A DNA stretch of 64,000 nt from Splendidivirga corallicola (lineage in GTDB: Bacteria > Bacteroidota > Bacteroidia > Cytophagales > Cyclobacteriaceae), in the NCBI GenBank assembly GCA_030442035.1, contig JAUJEA010000001.1, forward strand, positions 1,209,559 through 1,273,558, read 5' to 3'. Numbering within the stretch: position 1 is the stretch's first letter; every line of letters starts with the position of its first letter. Positions 8,151-18,400 of the stretch are shown one piece after another. A model generated the notes under the pieces. The model did no database searches and had not been told where the DNA came from. It saw only the letters and a program-made list of their open reading frames with translations. A program made the translations under genes and the position numbers.

Positions 8151-9592
8151 TACAGTTCTTTTCTCAATCTCGCCACTGGAATATTCAGCTGCTCTCTGTA
8201 TTTGGCAACAGTTCTCCTGGCAATATTGTAGCCTTTGGCTTTTAACAACTTTTCTAATTTATCATCTGAAAGTGGTTTTTTCTTGTCCTCTTCATCAATC
8301 ATCTTCTGAAGTGTATGTTTCACTTCTCTACTACTTACATCTTCTCCGGAATCTGTTGCGATTCCTTCTGAGAAGAAATACTTCAGTGGATAGATACCAA
8401 ATTCAGTTTGTATGGATTTGCTATTAGCTACTCTTGATACGGTTGAAATATCCATATTGATCCTGCTCGCTATATCTTTCAGGATCATGGGCCGTAGTTT
8501 GCTTTCGTCACCTTCAAGAAAAAAATCATATTGAAAACGGATGATGGCGTTCATCGTATTCAATAAAGTTTGCTGCCTTTGCTTAATGGCATCGATAAAC
8601 CATTTAGCGGCATCCAGTTTTTGTTTAACAAAAGTAACGGTTTCTTTAAGCTTTTTGTCTCGTTTATCACTCTTATCGTAAGCATCCAGCATATCCGAAT
8701 AGGATCTGCTGATCTTGAGATCTGGAGCATTACGGGAATTCAGAGAAAGCTCGAGGTTTCCATTATCATTGACCAATATAAAATCAGGAATGAGGTATTG
8801 GGTCTTGACCAAACCTGTTGAAGTGCCGCCGGGTTTTGGGTTCAGCTTTGTGATCAGAATGATAATATCCTTCATCTGCTCTTCATTAATGTTGAGCTTC
8901 TTCATGATCTTATCATAGTGTTTCTTAGTGAACTCTTCAAAGGAATTGGAGAGTACCTCGATCGCTAACTGCACAATTTCATTCTGATCCAGTTTCCTTT
9001 TCAATTGAATGAGCAGACATTCCTGGAGGTTTCGTGCCGCAATACCAGGTGGATCAAATTCCTGGATCTTGTAAAGAATATCTTCTATTTCATCAGGATC
9101 GGTTTCAATATTTTGGGAGAAAGCCAGATCATTAATAATAGCATCAAGCTCTCTTCTAATATAGCCATCGCTTTCAATACTTCCAATAAGCTGATTGCCA
9201 ATAATCCGTTGCCGCTCATCAAGCCTTATAAAACTCATTTGATTCAGCAACTGCTCGGTAAGCGTAGCAGTGGTTGGAATGGGCATTTCCTTATCTTCAT
9301 CGCCGGGATAGTTTCCATCTCCCTGCATTTTGTACCCGCTAAAGTCATCATCCCGAAGATAATCTTCTACATTGACATCATCTTCCACACCATTGGTGTC
9401 ATCAAAATCTTCGTTATTGGTTAATTCCTCAACACCTTCGTCTTTACCTTCTTCCAAAGCAGGATTTATCTCCAGCTCCTCCTCTACCCTGGCTTCCAAT
9501 TCCACGGTGGGAATCTGGAGCAGCTTGATAAATTGGATCTGTTGCGGAGATAACTTTTGCGATAAAGTCTGGCTCAGATTAAGCTTCTGCAT
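8150..9592 (-). CDS. rpoN: RNA polymerase sigma-54 factor
   Basis: 480 residues with the three sigma-54 regions: N-terminal activator-interaction region (LNLSQTLSQKLSPQQIQFIK, Gln/Leu-rich), an acidic linker at about 45-100, core-binding domain, and C-terminal DNA-binding domain ending in the RpoN box ARRTVAKYRE at about residues 457-466, which recognises the -24 promoter element. Directs transcription from -24/-12 promoters with enhancer-binding ATPases. The start codon follows AGGAGGG by only two bases, a strong Shine-Dalgarno sequence of a kind unusual in this phylum and unusually close. First gene of an operon with PAP2 and enoyl-CoA hydratase genes, divergent from asnS. No sigma-54 activator is encoded in the window. 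Confidence 0.97.
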   Translation of the reverse strand: MQKLNLSQTLSQKLSPQQIQFIKLLQIPTVELEARVEEELEINPALEEGKDEGVEELTNNEDFDDTNGVEDDVNVEDYLRDDDFSGYKMQGDGNYPGDEDKEMPIPTTATLTEQLLNQMSFIRLDERQRIIGNQLIGSIESDGYIRRELDAIINDLAFSQNIETDPDEIEDILYKIQEFDPPGIAARNLQECLLIQLKRKLDQNEIVQLAIEVLSNSFEEFTKKHYDKIMKKLNINEEQMKDIIILITKLNPKPGGTSTGLVKTQYLIPDFILVNDNGNLELSLNSRNAPDLKISRSYSDMLDAYDKSDKRDKKLKETVTFVKQKLDAAKWFIDAIKQRQQTLLNTMNAIIRFQYDFFLEGDESKLRPMILKDIASRINMDISTVSRVANSKSIQTEFGIYPLKYFFSEGIATDSGEDVSSREVKHTLQKMIDEEDKKKPLSDDKLEKLLKAKGYNIARRTVAKYREQLNIPVARLRKEL

Positions 9593-9901
9593 ACCCTCCT
9601 AAAACAATTGTCAATTAAAATTCAAATTATGTTCGGGTTAAATATAAAGGGAAATACAAACAATTTTATTGTTTTTTCACCCAAAAATTTACATATGGAT
9701 ATTTGTCACAAAATCCTTACTTGGCGTATAGCAAACGAGCCTTTTTCACACCAAAACCCAAGTATTAATAACTGATTTCAAGCCCATCAATTCGATCCAA
9801 AGTTATAATATTTCTTTATTCTTTTTTGATAAAAACCATAGATTATCGTTTTTTTGCGGACATTTTATATTGCTTAAAAACAAATCATTAAAGGGTAAAA
9901 A
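9593..9901. promoter_or_regulatory. Divergent rpoN/asnS intergenic region
   Basis: 309 bases without a gene that must hold promoters for both directions. A minus-strand TAACTTTG (9798-9805) fits the -7 consensus for rpoN but has no clear -33 partner and would leave a leader of about 200 bases. No convincing plus-strand promoter for asnS was seen. Confidence 0.35.
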
Positions 9902-11353
9902 GTGGCTATTTCAAAAAGAACTAAGATAAAGGAGCTTTTGGGTTCGAAAGAATATGGATCAACCATACTTGCCAAGGGCTGGGTCAGAACGAAACGTGAG
10001 AACAAAAATGTAGCGTTCATTGCTCTGAACGACGGCTCTATCATTCACAACTTACAGGTGGTAGCTGACCCAAATGAAATCCCGACTGAAACCCTTGACA
10101 AGATCACAACGGGAGCCTGTATCTCTGTTGAAGGCAAACTGGTTGAATCTCAAGGTAAAGGTCAACGGGTAGAAGTGTTGGCAAGTTCTATTGAAGTATT
10201 AGGACTTGCAGATCCCGAAAAATTTCCTTTGCAGCCTAAAAGACACTCTTTGGAGTTTTTAAGAGAAATCGCTCACCTGCGTCCACGGACCAATACCTTT
10301 GGTGCTATTTACCGGGTCAGGCATGCCATGATATTTGCTGTACATCGGTTTTTTACTGACCGTGGATTTTTGAATATACATACCCCGATCATAACAGGTT
10401 CAGATGCCGAAGGGGCAGGAGAAATGTTCAGAGTCACCACACTGGATATTGAAGATCTGCCCAAAACAGAAGAAGGAAAAGTCGATTTCCAGAATGATTT
10501 CTTTGGGAAGGAAACAAATCTAACCGTTTCAGGCCAATTGGAAGGTGAACTAGCCGCCATGGCTCTGTCTGAGATTTACACATTCGGTCCAACTTTCCGG
10601 GCTGAAAACTCCAATACTACCAGACATTTAGCGGAATTCTGGATGATTGAACCTGAAATGGCCTTTTACAATCTGAATGAGAGTATGGATCTGGCTGAGG
10701 ATTTTTTAAAATACCTGGTGAACTATGCTTTAACAAACTGCAAGGATGATCTTGAATTCCTGAACAAAAGAGCATTGGACGAAGAGAAAAATAAGAAACA
10801 GGAAGAACGTAATGAACTTTCGCTGCTGGAGCGACTACAATTTGTAGCAGATAATGATTTTGAAAGAGTTTCATACACAGAGGCGATCGATATTTTGAGA
10901 AACTCCAAGCCCAACAAAAAGAAGAAATTTCAATTCCTTATCGATGCGTGGGGGGCAGATTTACAATCGGAGCATGAACGTTTTCTTGTTGAAAAACATT
11001 TCAAGAAGCCGGTCATTCTTTTTGATTATCCCAGTGAAATCAAAGCATTTTACATGCGTCAGAATGACGATGAAAAAACAGTAGCGGCAATGGATGTATT
11101 ATTTCCTGGTATCGGAGAAATTATTGGAGGGTCACAAAGAGAAGAGCGTTATGATAAATTAGTTCAGAGAATGAAAGCTTTCAATATTGAACCGGATGAT
11201 ATGAAATGGTACTTAGATACCAGAATATATGGTACTGCTCCTCATAGCGGCTTTGGTTTGGGATTTGAGAGATTAATGCAATTTATCACTGGTATGGGGA
11301 ATATCCGGGATGTCATTCCATTCCCACGAACTCCCGGAAATGCAGAATTTTAG
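9902..11353 (+). CDS. asnS: Asparaginyl-tRNA synthetase
   Basis: 483 residues, usual length. N-terminal OB-fold anticodon-binding domain ([20 protein letters not shown], residues 26-45), then a class II catalytic core: motif 2 [19 protein letters not shown] with the ATP-binding arginine and motif 3 [20 protein letters not shown], ending [15 protein letters not shown] as AsnRS enzymes do. Charges tRNA-Asn with asparagine in the cytoplasm. An insertion of about 75 residues rich in Lys/Glu (around residues 270-345) separates motif 2 from the later core. Start is GTG; no ATG alternative precedes the conserved region. Monocistronic, followed by a 10-bp hairpin. Confidence 0.97.
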   Translation: MAISKRTKIKELLGSKEYGSTILAKGWVRTKRENKNVAFIALNDGSIIHNLQVVADPNEIPTETLDKITTGACISVEGKLVESQGKGQRVEVLASSIEVLGLADPEKFPLQPKRHSLEFLREIAHLRPRTNTFGAIYRVRHAMIFAVHRFFTDRGFLNIHTPIITGSDAEGAGEMFRVTTLDIEDLPKTEEGKVDFQNDFFGKETNLTVSGQLEGELAAMALSEIYTFGPTFRAENSNTTRHLAEFWMIEPEMAFYNLNESMDLAEDFLKYLVNYALTNCKDDLEFLNKRALDEEKNKKQEERNELSLLERLQFVADNDFERVSYTEAIDILRNSKPNKKKKFQFLIDAWGADLQSEHERFLVEKHFKKPVILFDYPSEIKAFYMRQNDDEKTVAAMDVLFPGIGEIIGGSQREERYDKLVQRMKAFNIEPDDMKWYLDTRIYGTAPHSGFGLGFERLMQFITGMGNIRDVIPFPRTPGNAEF

Positions 11354-11363
11354 GCAAAAAGAA

Positions 11364-11390
11364 AGGCGGTTGACACGCACTCAACCGCCT
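11364..11390. terminator. Hairpin terminator between convergent genes
   Basis: Perfect 10-bp stem AGGCGGTTGA / TCAACCGCCT with a 7-nt loop. On the minus strand it is followed by TTTCTTTTT, so it works best for the sorting-domain gene at 11409; on the plus strand it lies 10 bases after asnS and probably serves it too. Confidence 0.7.
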
Positions 11391-11408
11391 ATAATCAAAA
11401 CATTTACC

Positions 11409-11777
11409 CTATAATTTTTGAAACTTAAATGCTCTTCGATATCTGGTACGCTTATCCTTAATAATCAATAAGTAGTATCCAGATGAAAATTCCTTAACAG
11501 GTATTTTATAGTTTTCCTTATCAACTTTCTCAACTTGTACCGGTAATTTATTACCAATCAAACTATACATTTCAAAACCGATCTCCAGAAACTCATCTCC
11601 TTTCGATTTAATGTTGACAAACTCAGTGGCTGGATTAGGATAAAGATCAACATCATAGTTAATTTTAACGGTTTCCCCATTGACATTAGCAATATACTCC
11701 TTGCTGGATTGCCCATACAGTACTGATGGGATTGCAAACACTATCAACAAACTCAAGCACAGTATACATTTCTTCAT
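11409..11777 (-). CDS. Small secreted protein consisting of a T9SS type A sorting domain
   Basis: 122 residues: a signal peptide (MKKCILCLSLLIVFAIPSVL, cleavage probably after YG-Q), about 20 residues of linker, then a full C-terminal sorting domain of type IX secretion: the entry motif DLYPNPATEFVNI, a central strand pair EIGFEMYSLIGNKL, and the terminal SGYYLLIIKDKRTRYRRAFKFQ. In usual substrates this 75-80 residue domain follows a large cargo domain; here there is essentially no cargo. It may be a tiny surface protein, an adaptor, or the remnant of a larger gene. No T9SS component genes are in the window. Function unknown. Confidence 0.75.
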   Translation of the reverse strand: MKKCILCLSLLIVFAIPSVLYGQSSKEYIANVNGETVKINYDVDLYPNPATEFVNIKSKGDEFLEIGFEMYSLIGNKLPVQVEKVDKENYKIPVKEFSSGYYLLIIKDKRTRYRRAFKFQKL

Positions 11778-12269
11778 ATTGCAAAACGACTCTTTACGAA
11801 ATTAAACTAATTTTATTGTGTTATAAGCAAAAATCACACCAAAATACAATTACTTCAACCTAATTTTTTTGTTTCTTTGGCCTTTTCTCAAAAATTTTCA
11901 CTTCTCTCTTTATTTAGATACGTAATTGAAAAACTTTTGGATGGCAGAGCCTATAAAAAAAATCTATATCGACTTCAATATATTTTATTTCAGGTTGCTT
12001 TGTAGAGCGGCATCGGAAGGAATGTTACATATCTGAGATATTGAGGCACAATTCCACAGACCTGTTTCACTTTTCCACAGTTTGTAGGCATAGGTTTGTA
12101 AAATCGTCTTTCTGATTCATTCAAAGCAGTTTAAGAAAACTACTCAGGAATCTTTGATTTTTTCAATGATCAATAAAAAAAACTTTATTGATTGTCTTCC
12201 GGTAAAAATGTTGGAAACTATCCCATTACTTACATATTAAGCAATGCCAGAGGATCAAATTTGTACCGC
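11778..12269. other. Intergenic stretch, nothing recognised
   Basis: 492 bases between two minus-strand genes. It is AT-rich and has two TTCCACAG sequences (near 12052 and 12075) that resemble DnaA boxes weakly. No coding potential or consensus promoter was found. Confidence 0.5.
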
Positions 12270-13799
12270 CTATTTTTTCTTTATGAGATATTTCTCAGCT
12301 GATACAGAGGTGAAAGCATGGGGTAGATAATCAATAATGTCAGAAGCAATGAGCGATTCCTCACCAAGTTTTTCAGCGGCCAGATCTCCAGCCAATCCGT
12401 GCATATAAACACCTAGGATGGCCGCTTTCCTTGCACTATAACCTCTGGAAAGCAATCCGGTCAGTATGCCGGTGAGAACATCCCCACTTCCGGCTGTCGC
12501 CATACCGGGATTTCCGGTAGAATTAAAATAGACTCTTCCTTCAGGAGTGGAAACAGAAGTATGAGCACCTTTTAAAACTATCAAAACCTCATGCTTTTTT
12601 GAGAACTCTCTCTGAAGATCCAGACGCTCCAAATCATTCTCCCATGGCCCTGCCAATCTTTCAAATTCCTTTGGATGAGGTGTTAGAATTGTATTTGCAG
12701 GAAGCAAATCAATCAGATCATCATTTTGGGCAATGAGATTAATGGCATCGGCATCGATCACCATTGGATTCTTCACGTCCTTTAGCAGTTCTCTTAAAGC
12801 TTTTAATGACATCTCCTGAACACCGAGTCCCGGACCAATGCCAATGGCCTGGTAATTTTGAATAGTTGGTAATTCAGATATATATTCGAAGGAAGCATCT
12901 GTGGTGACCATACACTCAGGAACCGCGGTTTGTAGTACTTCATAACCACATTGTGGAACATGTGTTATCAAAAGTCCGGCTCCACTCCTTAAGCATGCTC
13001 TTGAGCTCAATACAATGGCCCCAATTTTCCCATAGCTACCGCCAATCAAAAGTGCTCTACCAAAAGTTCCCTTATGCGAATACTTCTCTCTTCTCCTAAG
13101 CATTTTTTTTATATCGGAAGAGCTTACATAATGGCTTTTACTCTTTTGGTCAGCGATGAAATCCGAGCTTAAACCAATGTCTACCACTTTCCATTCGCCC
13201 ACAAAAGGGTCATTCTCCGGTAGTAGAAATGCCAATTTTGGTAATTGGAATGAAATTGTCATATGAGGCGTTACGATTGGACCTTCTGCGGCTATCGTAT
13301 CGCAAAACAACCCGGAAGCTATGTCAACCGAAACTACTTCTGCCTGAGATTGATTTATCGCTCTGATCACGAAGGCATATAATCCTTCAACCGGCCTGGA
13401 AAGTCCTGACCCAAAAATGGCATCAATGATGATGTCAGTATTAAATTTTTCCGGAACCTGAGTATTATCATTGATTTCAGTGAGTGGTATTATGCCAGGA
13501 AGTAATCTGTAATTAATTTCGAAATCGGCCGATCCCGGCGCTTCTTTATTTGGACGAACCACAAGAACTGCCACCTCATAATTCATAGAGGAAAGCAGTC
13601 TGGCTATTGCCAGGCCATCTCCACCATTGTTACCTGTACCACAGCAAATCAAGATTTTGTTTTTAGTACCAAAAAGCCGGGTGAAATAATCCACAAAAGC
13701 ATTTGAGGCCCTTTCCATCAAATCAATGGAGGCTATGGGTTCATGCTCTATGGTGTATGCATCGGCTTGTCTGATTTGTGGGGCGGACAAGATCTTCAT
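12270..13799 (-). CDS. nnr: Bifunctional NAD(P)H-hydrate epimerase / ADP-dependent dehydratase
   Basis: 509 residues from the ATG at 13799 (a TTG six bases upstream is less likely). Residues 1 to about 215 form the YjeF-N epimerase, with the Rossmann motif CGTGNNGGDGLAIARLL; residues about 235-505 form the ribokinase-like dehydratase, with AGSGDVLTGILTGLL carrying the catalytic aspartate. The enzyme repairs hydrated NADH and NADPH: the first half interconverts R and S epimers, the second removes water with ADP or ATP. Fusion of both halves is the normal bacterial arrangement. It is alone on its strand, divergent from the bactofilin gene. Confidence 0.95.
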   Translation of the reverse strand: MKILSAPQIRQADAYTIEHEPIASIDLMERASNAFVDYFTRLFGTKNKILICCGTGNNGGDGLAIARLLSSMNYEVAVLVVRPNKEAPGSADFEINYRLLPGIIPLTEINDNTQVPEKFNTDIIIDAIFGSGLSRPVEGLYAFVIRAINQSQAEVVSVDIASGLFCDTIAAEGPIVTPHMTISFQLPKLAFLLPENDPFVGEWKVVDIGLSSDFIADQKSKSHYVSSSDIKKMLRRREKYSHKGTFGRALLIGGSYGKIGAIVLSSRACLRSGAGLLITHVPQCGYEVLQTAVPECMVTTDASFEYISELPTIQNYQAIGIGPGLGVQEMSLKALRELLKDVKNPMVIDADAINLIAQNDDLIDLLPANTILTPHPKEFERLAGPWENDLERLDLQREFSKKHEVLIVLKGAHTSVSTPEGRVYFNSTGNPGMATAGSGDVLTGILTGLLSRGYSARKAAILGVYMHGLAGDLAAEKLGEESLIASDIIDYLPHAFTSVSAEKYLIKKK

Positions 13800-14087
13800 C
13801 TGCAAAAATTACATTTTATATGATTGAAAGCCATCCAAAGTGATGGGCATTTTTCTCTATACAACACTATCATTAAATTAGTTGTTATTTATCATTCAAA
13901 CTACTATTGATTTAAAAATTGCACAGAGTTTTCTCCTTATAGATAAAAAGTATTAATTTTAATTTCGTTTTAAATGAAGAAGAAAGTGTAAAAAGACCTT
14001 TTAGATATAATTCACCAACCAATTGGACGTTATAATATATTACGCGAACGAAAACCGAGATAATTATATCAACCAAAACTAAAAACC

Positions 14088-14555
14088 ATGTTTAACAATA
14101 AGTTAGAAGAAAAAATGGCCGAGGATGTAAGTAACACAAGTAATTCCATTGGCAAGGGCACAACGCTTACAGGCAATATCGAGACCTATGGAAACCTAAG
14201 AATTGAGGGGAAAGTAAAAGGGGATATTAAATCAAAATCAAAAATTGTATTAGGAAAATCTTCATACATTGAGGGTAACATCCTTGCTCAAAATGCTGAC
14301 ATTGAAGGGGAGGTTAGTGGAACTATTGAAATAGTCGATATTCTGGTACTCAAACCTTCTGCCAAAATAAAAGGGAATATTAAAACCAACAAGTTTATCA
14401 TAGAGTCCGGGGCACAATTTAATGGACAGTGTAAAATGGGCCAGGTTCAAAAGGAAATAAAGTTAGGAGAACCTGAGCTTGCAAACTCAAAGACCGGTAA
14501 CGGAGGAAGCGTCGAAAACAAACAGGCCAAAAAGGACACTGTGCTCAGTAATTGA
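14088..14555 (+). CDS. Bactofilin (polymer-forming cytoskeletal protein)
   Basis: 155 residues. A short disordered N-terminus is followed at residues about 22-120 by the bactofilin beta-helix: repeated units of hydrophobic beta strands with conserved Gly, e.g. SIGKGTTLTGNIETYGNLRI, EGKVKGDIKSKSKIVLGKSS, EGEVSGTIEIVDILVLKPSA. The C-terminal 35 residues are polar and Gly/Asn/Lys-rich. Bactofilins polymerise without nucleotide and scaffold cell-wall or envelope enzymes. No M23 peptidase gene is next to it, unlike in many operons, so its partner is unknown. A 10-bp hairpin follows 36 bases after the stop. Confidence 0.93.
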   Translation: MFNNKLEEKMAEDVSNTSNSIGKGTTLTGNIETYGNLRIEGKVKGDIKSKSKIVLGKSSYIEGNILAQNADIEGEVSGTIEIVDILVLKPSAKIKGNIKTNKFIIESGAQFNGQCKMGQVQKEIKLGEPELANSKTGNGGSVENKQAKKDTVLSN

Positions 14556-14591
14556 TCAGAAAGAATCAATTTTATGACATAAAACATTTGG

Positions 14592-14620
14592 GACGTACTT
14601 ATTACTAATTTAAGTACGTC
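14592..14620. terminator. Hairpin between convergent bactofilin and MORN genes
   Basis: Perfect 10-bp inverted repeat GACGTACTTA / TAAGTACGTC with a 9-nt loop. No strong U-run on either side, so termination efficiency is uncertain. Confidence 0.5.
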
Positions 14621-14646
14621 TCAATTGCATCAGTCAGCTTACTCAA

Positions 14647-15330
14647 TCACTTATTCATATCAATTGTAATACTCCAGCTACCTGCCTGTTTTATTTCAAA
14701 GTTGGTGGATTCTCCGCTATGTGTTAGTGTACAACGAAAAGGGAAAGTAACTCCGTAGATTTTAGCTGCCAGGTTAAAAGGCTGTACCCGTACAAAATTG
14801 CCACTCACCAAATCAATATCGAATTGTGGATTATTTACTGTTTTCCCTTTGGAATTTATGGTAACCTCAATCACATTCTCTTCATTTCCCTGAGCTGGGG
14901 CAATACGAACGTTTGTGACCAACGGAGACCTGGAATGCACTTTATATGGATCTTTGAACAAACCGATGTATTTGTTTTTCTTCCAAAATCCTTTTTGTGT
15001 AGTTCCCTTGCGCTCCCCATTATTAAAAGTCAGTATGCCTTCGCCTTCCTTAAGACCTTTTTTGAAATTCCCTTCATACACGTTTCCATTGGCCCAGGTA
15101 TACTTACCATATCCGTCGGGAAGACCTTTTTTAAACTGTCCTTGGTATTTATCAACGCCCTCCGCAACTCCTTCACCGTTAGCCAGTCCTTTTTTACAGG
15201 CTCCTGCATAAGATTGGTTTAGAGACTCTGACAAAACCTTGCATGGTGCTTGCCCATAGCTATGTATTGCTATCAGCGTAATGGAAAGAATCGTTAAAGC
15301 AAGTCTGGAAATATTTATGGTTATTTTCAT
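14647..15330 (-). CDS. Secreted MORN-repeat protein
   Basis: 227 residues with a signal peptide (MKITINISRLALTILSITLI, cleavage probably near YGQ-A). Residues about 45-115 hold MORN repeats, recognisable as YQGQFKKGLPDGYGKYTW, YEGNFKKGLKEGEGILTF and weaker flanking units ACKKGLANGEGVAEG and GFWKKNKYIGLF. The last 90 residues are predicted beta-rich with no named domain. MORN repeats bind membranes or proteins in several systems; in Bacteroidota exported MORN proteins are common and mostly uncharacterised. It lies 71 bases downstream of the end of the CRTAC1-type gene on the same strand and could be its distal operon partner. Confidence 0.82.
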   Translation of the reverse strand: MKITINISRLALTILSITLIAIHSYGQAPCKVLSESLNQSYAGACKKGLANGEGVAEGVDKYQGQFKKGLPDGYGKYTWANGNVYEGNFKKGLKEGEGILTFNNGERKGTTQKGFWKKNKYIGLFKDPYKVHSRSPLVTNVRIAPAQGNEENVIEVTINSKGKTVNNPQFDIDLVSGNFVRVQPFNLAAKIYGVTFPFRCTLTHSGESTNFEIKQAGSWSITIDMNK

Positions 15331-15401
15331 CGATTTATAAAATAGGTATTGAAGTATTTGAGTACAAATGTGTTTGATTGCTTTCCAAGATCTGGTTCGT
15401 C

Positions 15402-18400
15402 TTATTTAAAATTCTTGGTATTTCTGGTTCTGATTATTTGAAGATATTCATCATTATTTGCCAGGATTAGTAACCTCTCCTTCCCTCTCCTGATCAAACG
15501 CATGTTTTTTACATCATAGGGTGCATAAAAGCCGCTCTCCATTGGAGGAACCACCTCGAAGTTATTCGAACCATCTCCCAATAGTAATACTCCCATTCCG
15601 GCATCGTTCCTAGGTGTTTCAACTTCTGACACGTAAAGGTTTCCAGCCATTAATGCATCCAGATGTCCGTCATTATTGAAGTCATCAATGATAATGTCGT
15701 TAATATTGGAGAGTTGTGCTTCATTGGGCAGTTGATGCGCCCTGAATTCTCCATTGCCCAAATTCTCCAGAAACAGACTGGCAAATGTCTCGACTTTTAA
15801 ATTCAGAGCGCTTTTTAAGTTCAGTTCTCCATAAATTGATTTAAGATCGGAGGAAGCAAAAGCATCATAAGTCTTGTATTTTTTTCTCAACGCTGGAATT
15901 TGCTCTGAGGAACAACTCTTACCTCTCACGGGATATTGACTTCCAAAATTGTAGTAGCTGAGTACGATATCGCTAGATTCATTATTATCAAAATCATCAT
16001 AGTAGACTTCAAACGGCTCTTCCGGAGAAGCCTTGTATTTATAGTTCAGGCCAAGATTTCCTAACATTAAATCATCATCTCCGTCATTATCAAAATCACC
16101 CTTTTCAATACCGAACCACCAACCGGAAGAATGATCAATACCTTTTTGGCTTGTAACATTTTCAAAAGAGCTACCATTATTGCTAAAAAATGTGACTGGC
16201 ATCCATTCCCCTACTACAATAAGATCTAAAGTTCCATTGAGATCAAAATCCGTCCACACTGCATCCGTTACCATGCCTATGGACTTTAATTCCGGAGCTA
16301 CGCTTTGTGTGACATCATTAAACTTTCCACCTTCATTCCTTAGAACGAAACTGGATGTTGGCATTGGATAGTTATGAGGACTTAATCTTCCACCAACAAA
16401 CAGATCCATATCACCATCGTTATCAAAATCCGCCGGAACAACTCTTGATCCGCTTGAGGAAAATTGTGGCAGTGCATCTACTGCAAGCTCAAAGTTGCCC
16501 TCACCATCATTGCGATACAAACGATCCTGGTAATGCTCACTCCCTGAATCAAATTCATTTCCTCCGCTAACTATATAGAGATCGTTGTCACCATCATTGT
16601 CAAAATCAAAAAATACAGCATCAATATCCTCCTGGCCTTTTTCGGCGATCCATGGCTGGGAAGGTGATTCCTGAAAGCCGCCGTCACTGGTTTGTAAATA
16701 TAATTTTCCAGAATACCCGGCGGCCCCACCTATAAAAAAATCTTCTCGTTTATCACCATTTACATCTGCAACACCAAGTCCAGGCCCAAATTGTGACATT
16801 TTATGTGGTAATAAAACCTGTTTTTTAAAATCATCATATTGATTCTCAAGGTGACGATATTTGATTTTCAGATCTTCTGTTACATTTTGAAAGAGCGGTT
16901 CCTGAACTCTATTCTCCCGATTTGCTATTACCTTGATATTTTTCTTTTTAATGGTAATAAGCTGGTTAACTTTTACATTCTTCTTAAAAGTACTTGTTTC
17001 GTCTGGCCAGGTCACTATTAATTCATCAACCAAATCAAGTTGCCCCAGACCAAAATGAGCAATTTGTTCGGAGCATGAGAACATTCCCCTTACATTGGTA
17101 AATTCAAACAATTGTTGTTTATCAGCATACTTTATGATTACTCTTGTACCATAAACCTGCTCATCCGGGTTGGTTGATAGCTTAACACGGAGATGGTTAT
17201 TGGCACTAATTTTTTCGGAATTGTTTCGATATAGATGAGCCGATTCATTGATATTATTTACAATTAAATCAAGGTCGCCATCATTATCCAAATCAGCGTA
17301 TGCCGATCCGTTAGAGAATGTTTCCCGGTCTAAGCCCCAATCTTCGCTTTTATTCGCAAAGGTGAGGTCTCCATTATTCCTATAGGCGTAGTTGGAAAGT
17401 TTTTGTGATGGCAAAATGCCCAAAGTCTCTTCGATATCCAATATATCAAGAATATGAATGTTTTTGGTATTTGGTTGCTGCTTTACATACTCCTTTGCCT
17501 TCTCCCTGGCATACCTGGGCAGCTTTAAAACAGCATCAGTGTTTCTGATTTCCCTCATAATGCCGTTCGTCACGTAAACATCCTTCAAACCATCATTGTC
17601 AAAATCAGCCAACAAATTGGACCAACTCCAATCTGTTGAGGAAAGTCCGCTTAACTGTGCTATATCACTGAAATGATTATTCCCCTGATTTAACTGGAAT
17701 GTATTGAACATGTATTGGTAATGCCCGCCTTCGTCAACCACCTGCTGAAAAGCCTGAGGGTTCATTCCGCTCATATTCGCCTTTGATCTGTAGTTATCCT
17801 CCGCAGCCATATCCAGCACATAGATATCCAACAAACCGTCGTTGTTCATATCTGCGACATCTACCCCCATACTAAAATTGGAAATATGTTTTACCGCACT
17901 GTCAATGATATTTGTAAATGTCCCGTCACCATTGTTCAAATAGAGGAAATCCGGGGCTCTAAAATCATTGGCGACATAAATATCTACCCATCCATCATTA
18001 TTCAAATCTGCCGCGCTGGCACTATTCGGAAAGCCTGCCTGAAGTACCCCGGCCTGTTTGGACACATCTTCAAAAGAGGTTCCTTTATTTTCGTATAGTC
18101 TTGGGGCGTACTTTTCCTGCATGAGCCCATTCCATGAAAGATTGGAATATTTACCAGGTTCAGGAGGAGAATTCAATAGAAAGAGATCAAGGTCCTTGTC
18201 CTTATCATAATCAAAAAAAACAGCTTGTCTCGATCGCCCGGAATCATCAAGCCCATATTTACTTGCACTTTCAGTAAATGTGAGATCTCCATTATTGATA
18301 TAAAGTTTATTTTTCCTCAGCAATGGTTTATCATCATACATTTCCTTGCAAACATATATATCATCTAATCCATCTTGATTAATGTCCACAATAGAAACAC

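Noticed and set aside
9700-9760. Possible sigma-54 (-24/-12) promoter near rpoN
   Set aside because: TTGGC is present but a TTGCW at the required spacing is not, on either strand.
12052-12085. Two TTCCACAG sequences suggesting DnaA boxes and an origin
   Set aside because: Only two imperfect matches, no AT-rich unwinding element with clustered boxes, and no dnaA, dnaN or other origin-linked gene nearby.
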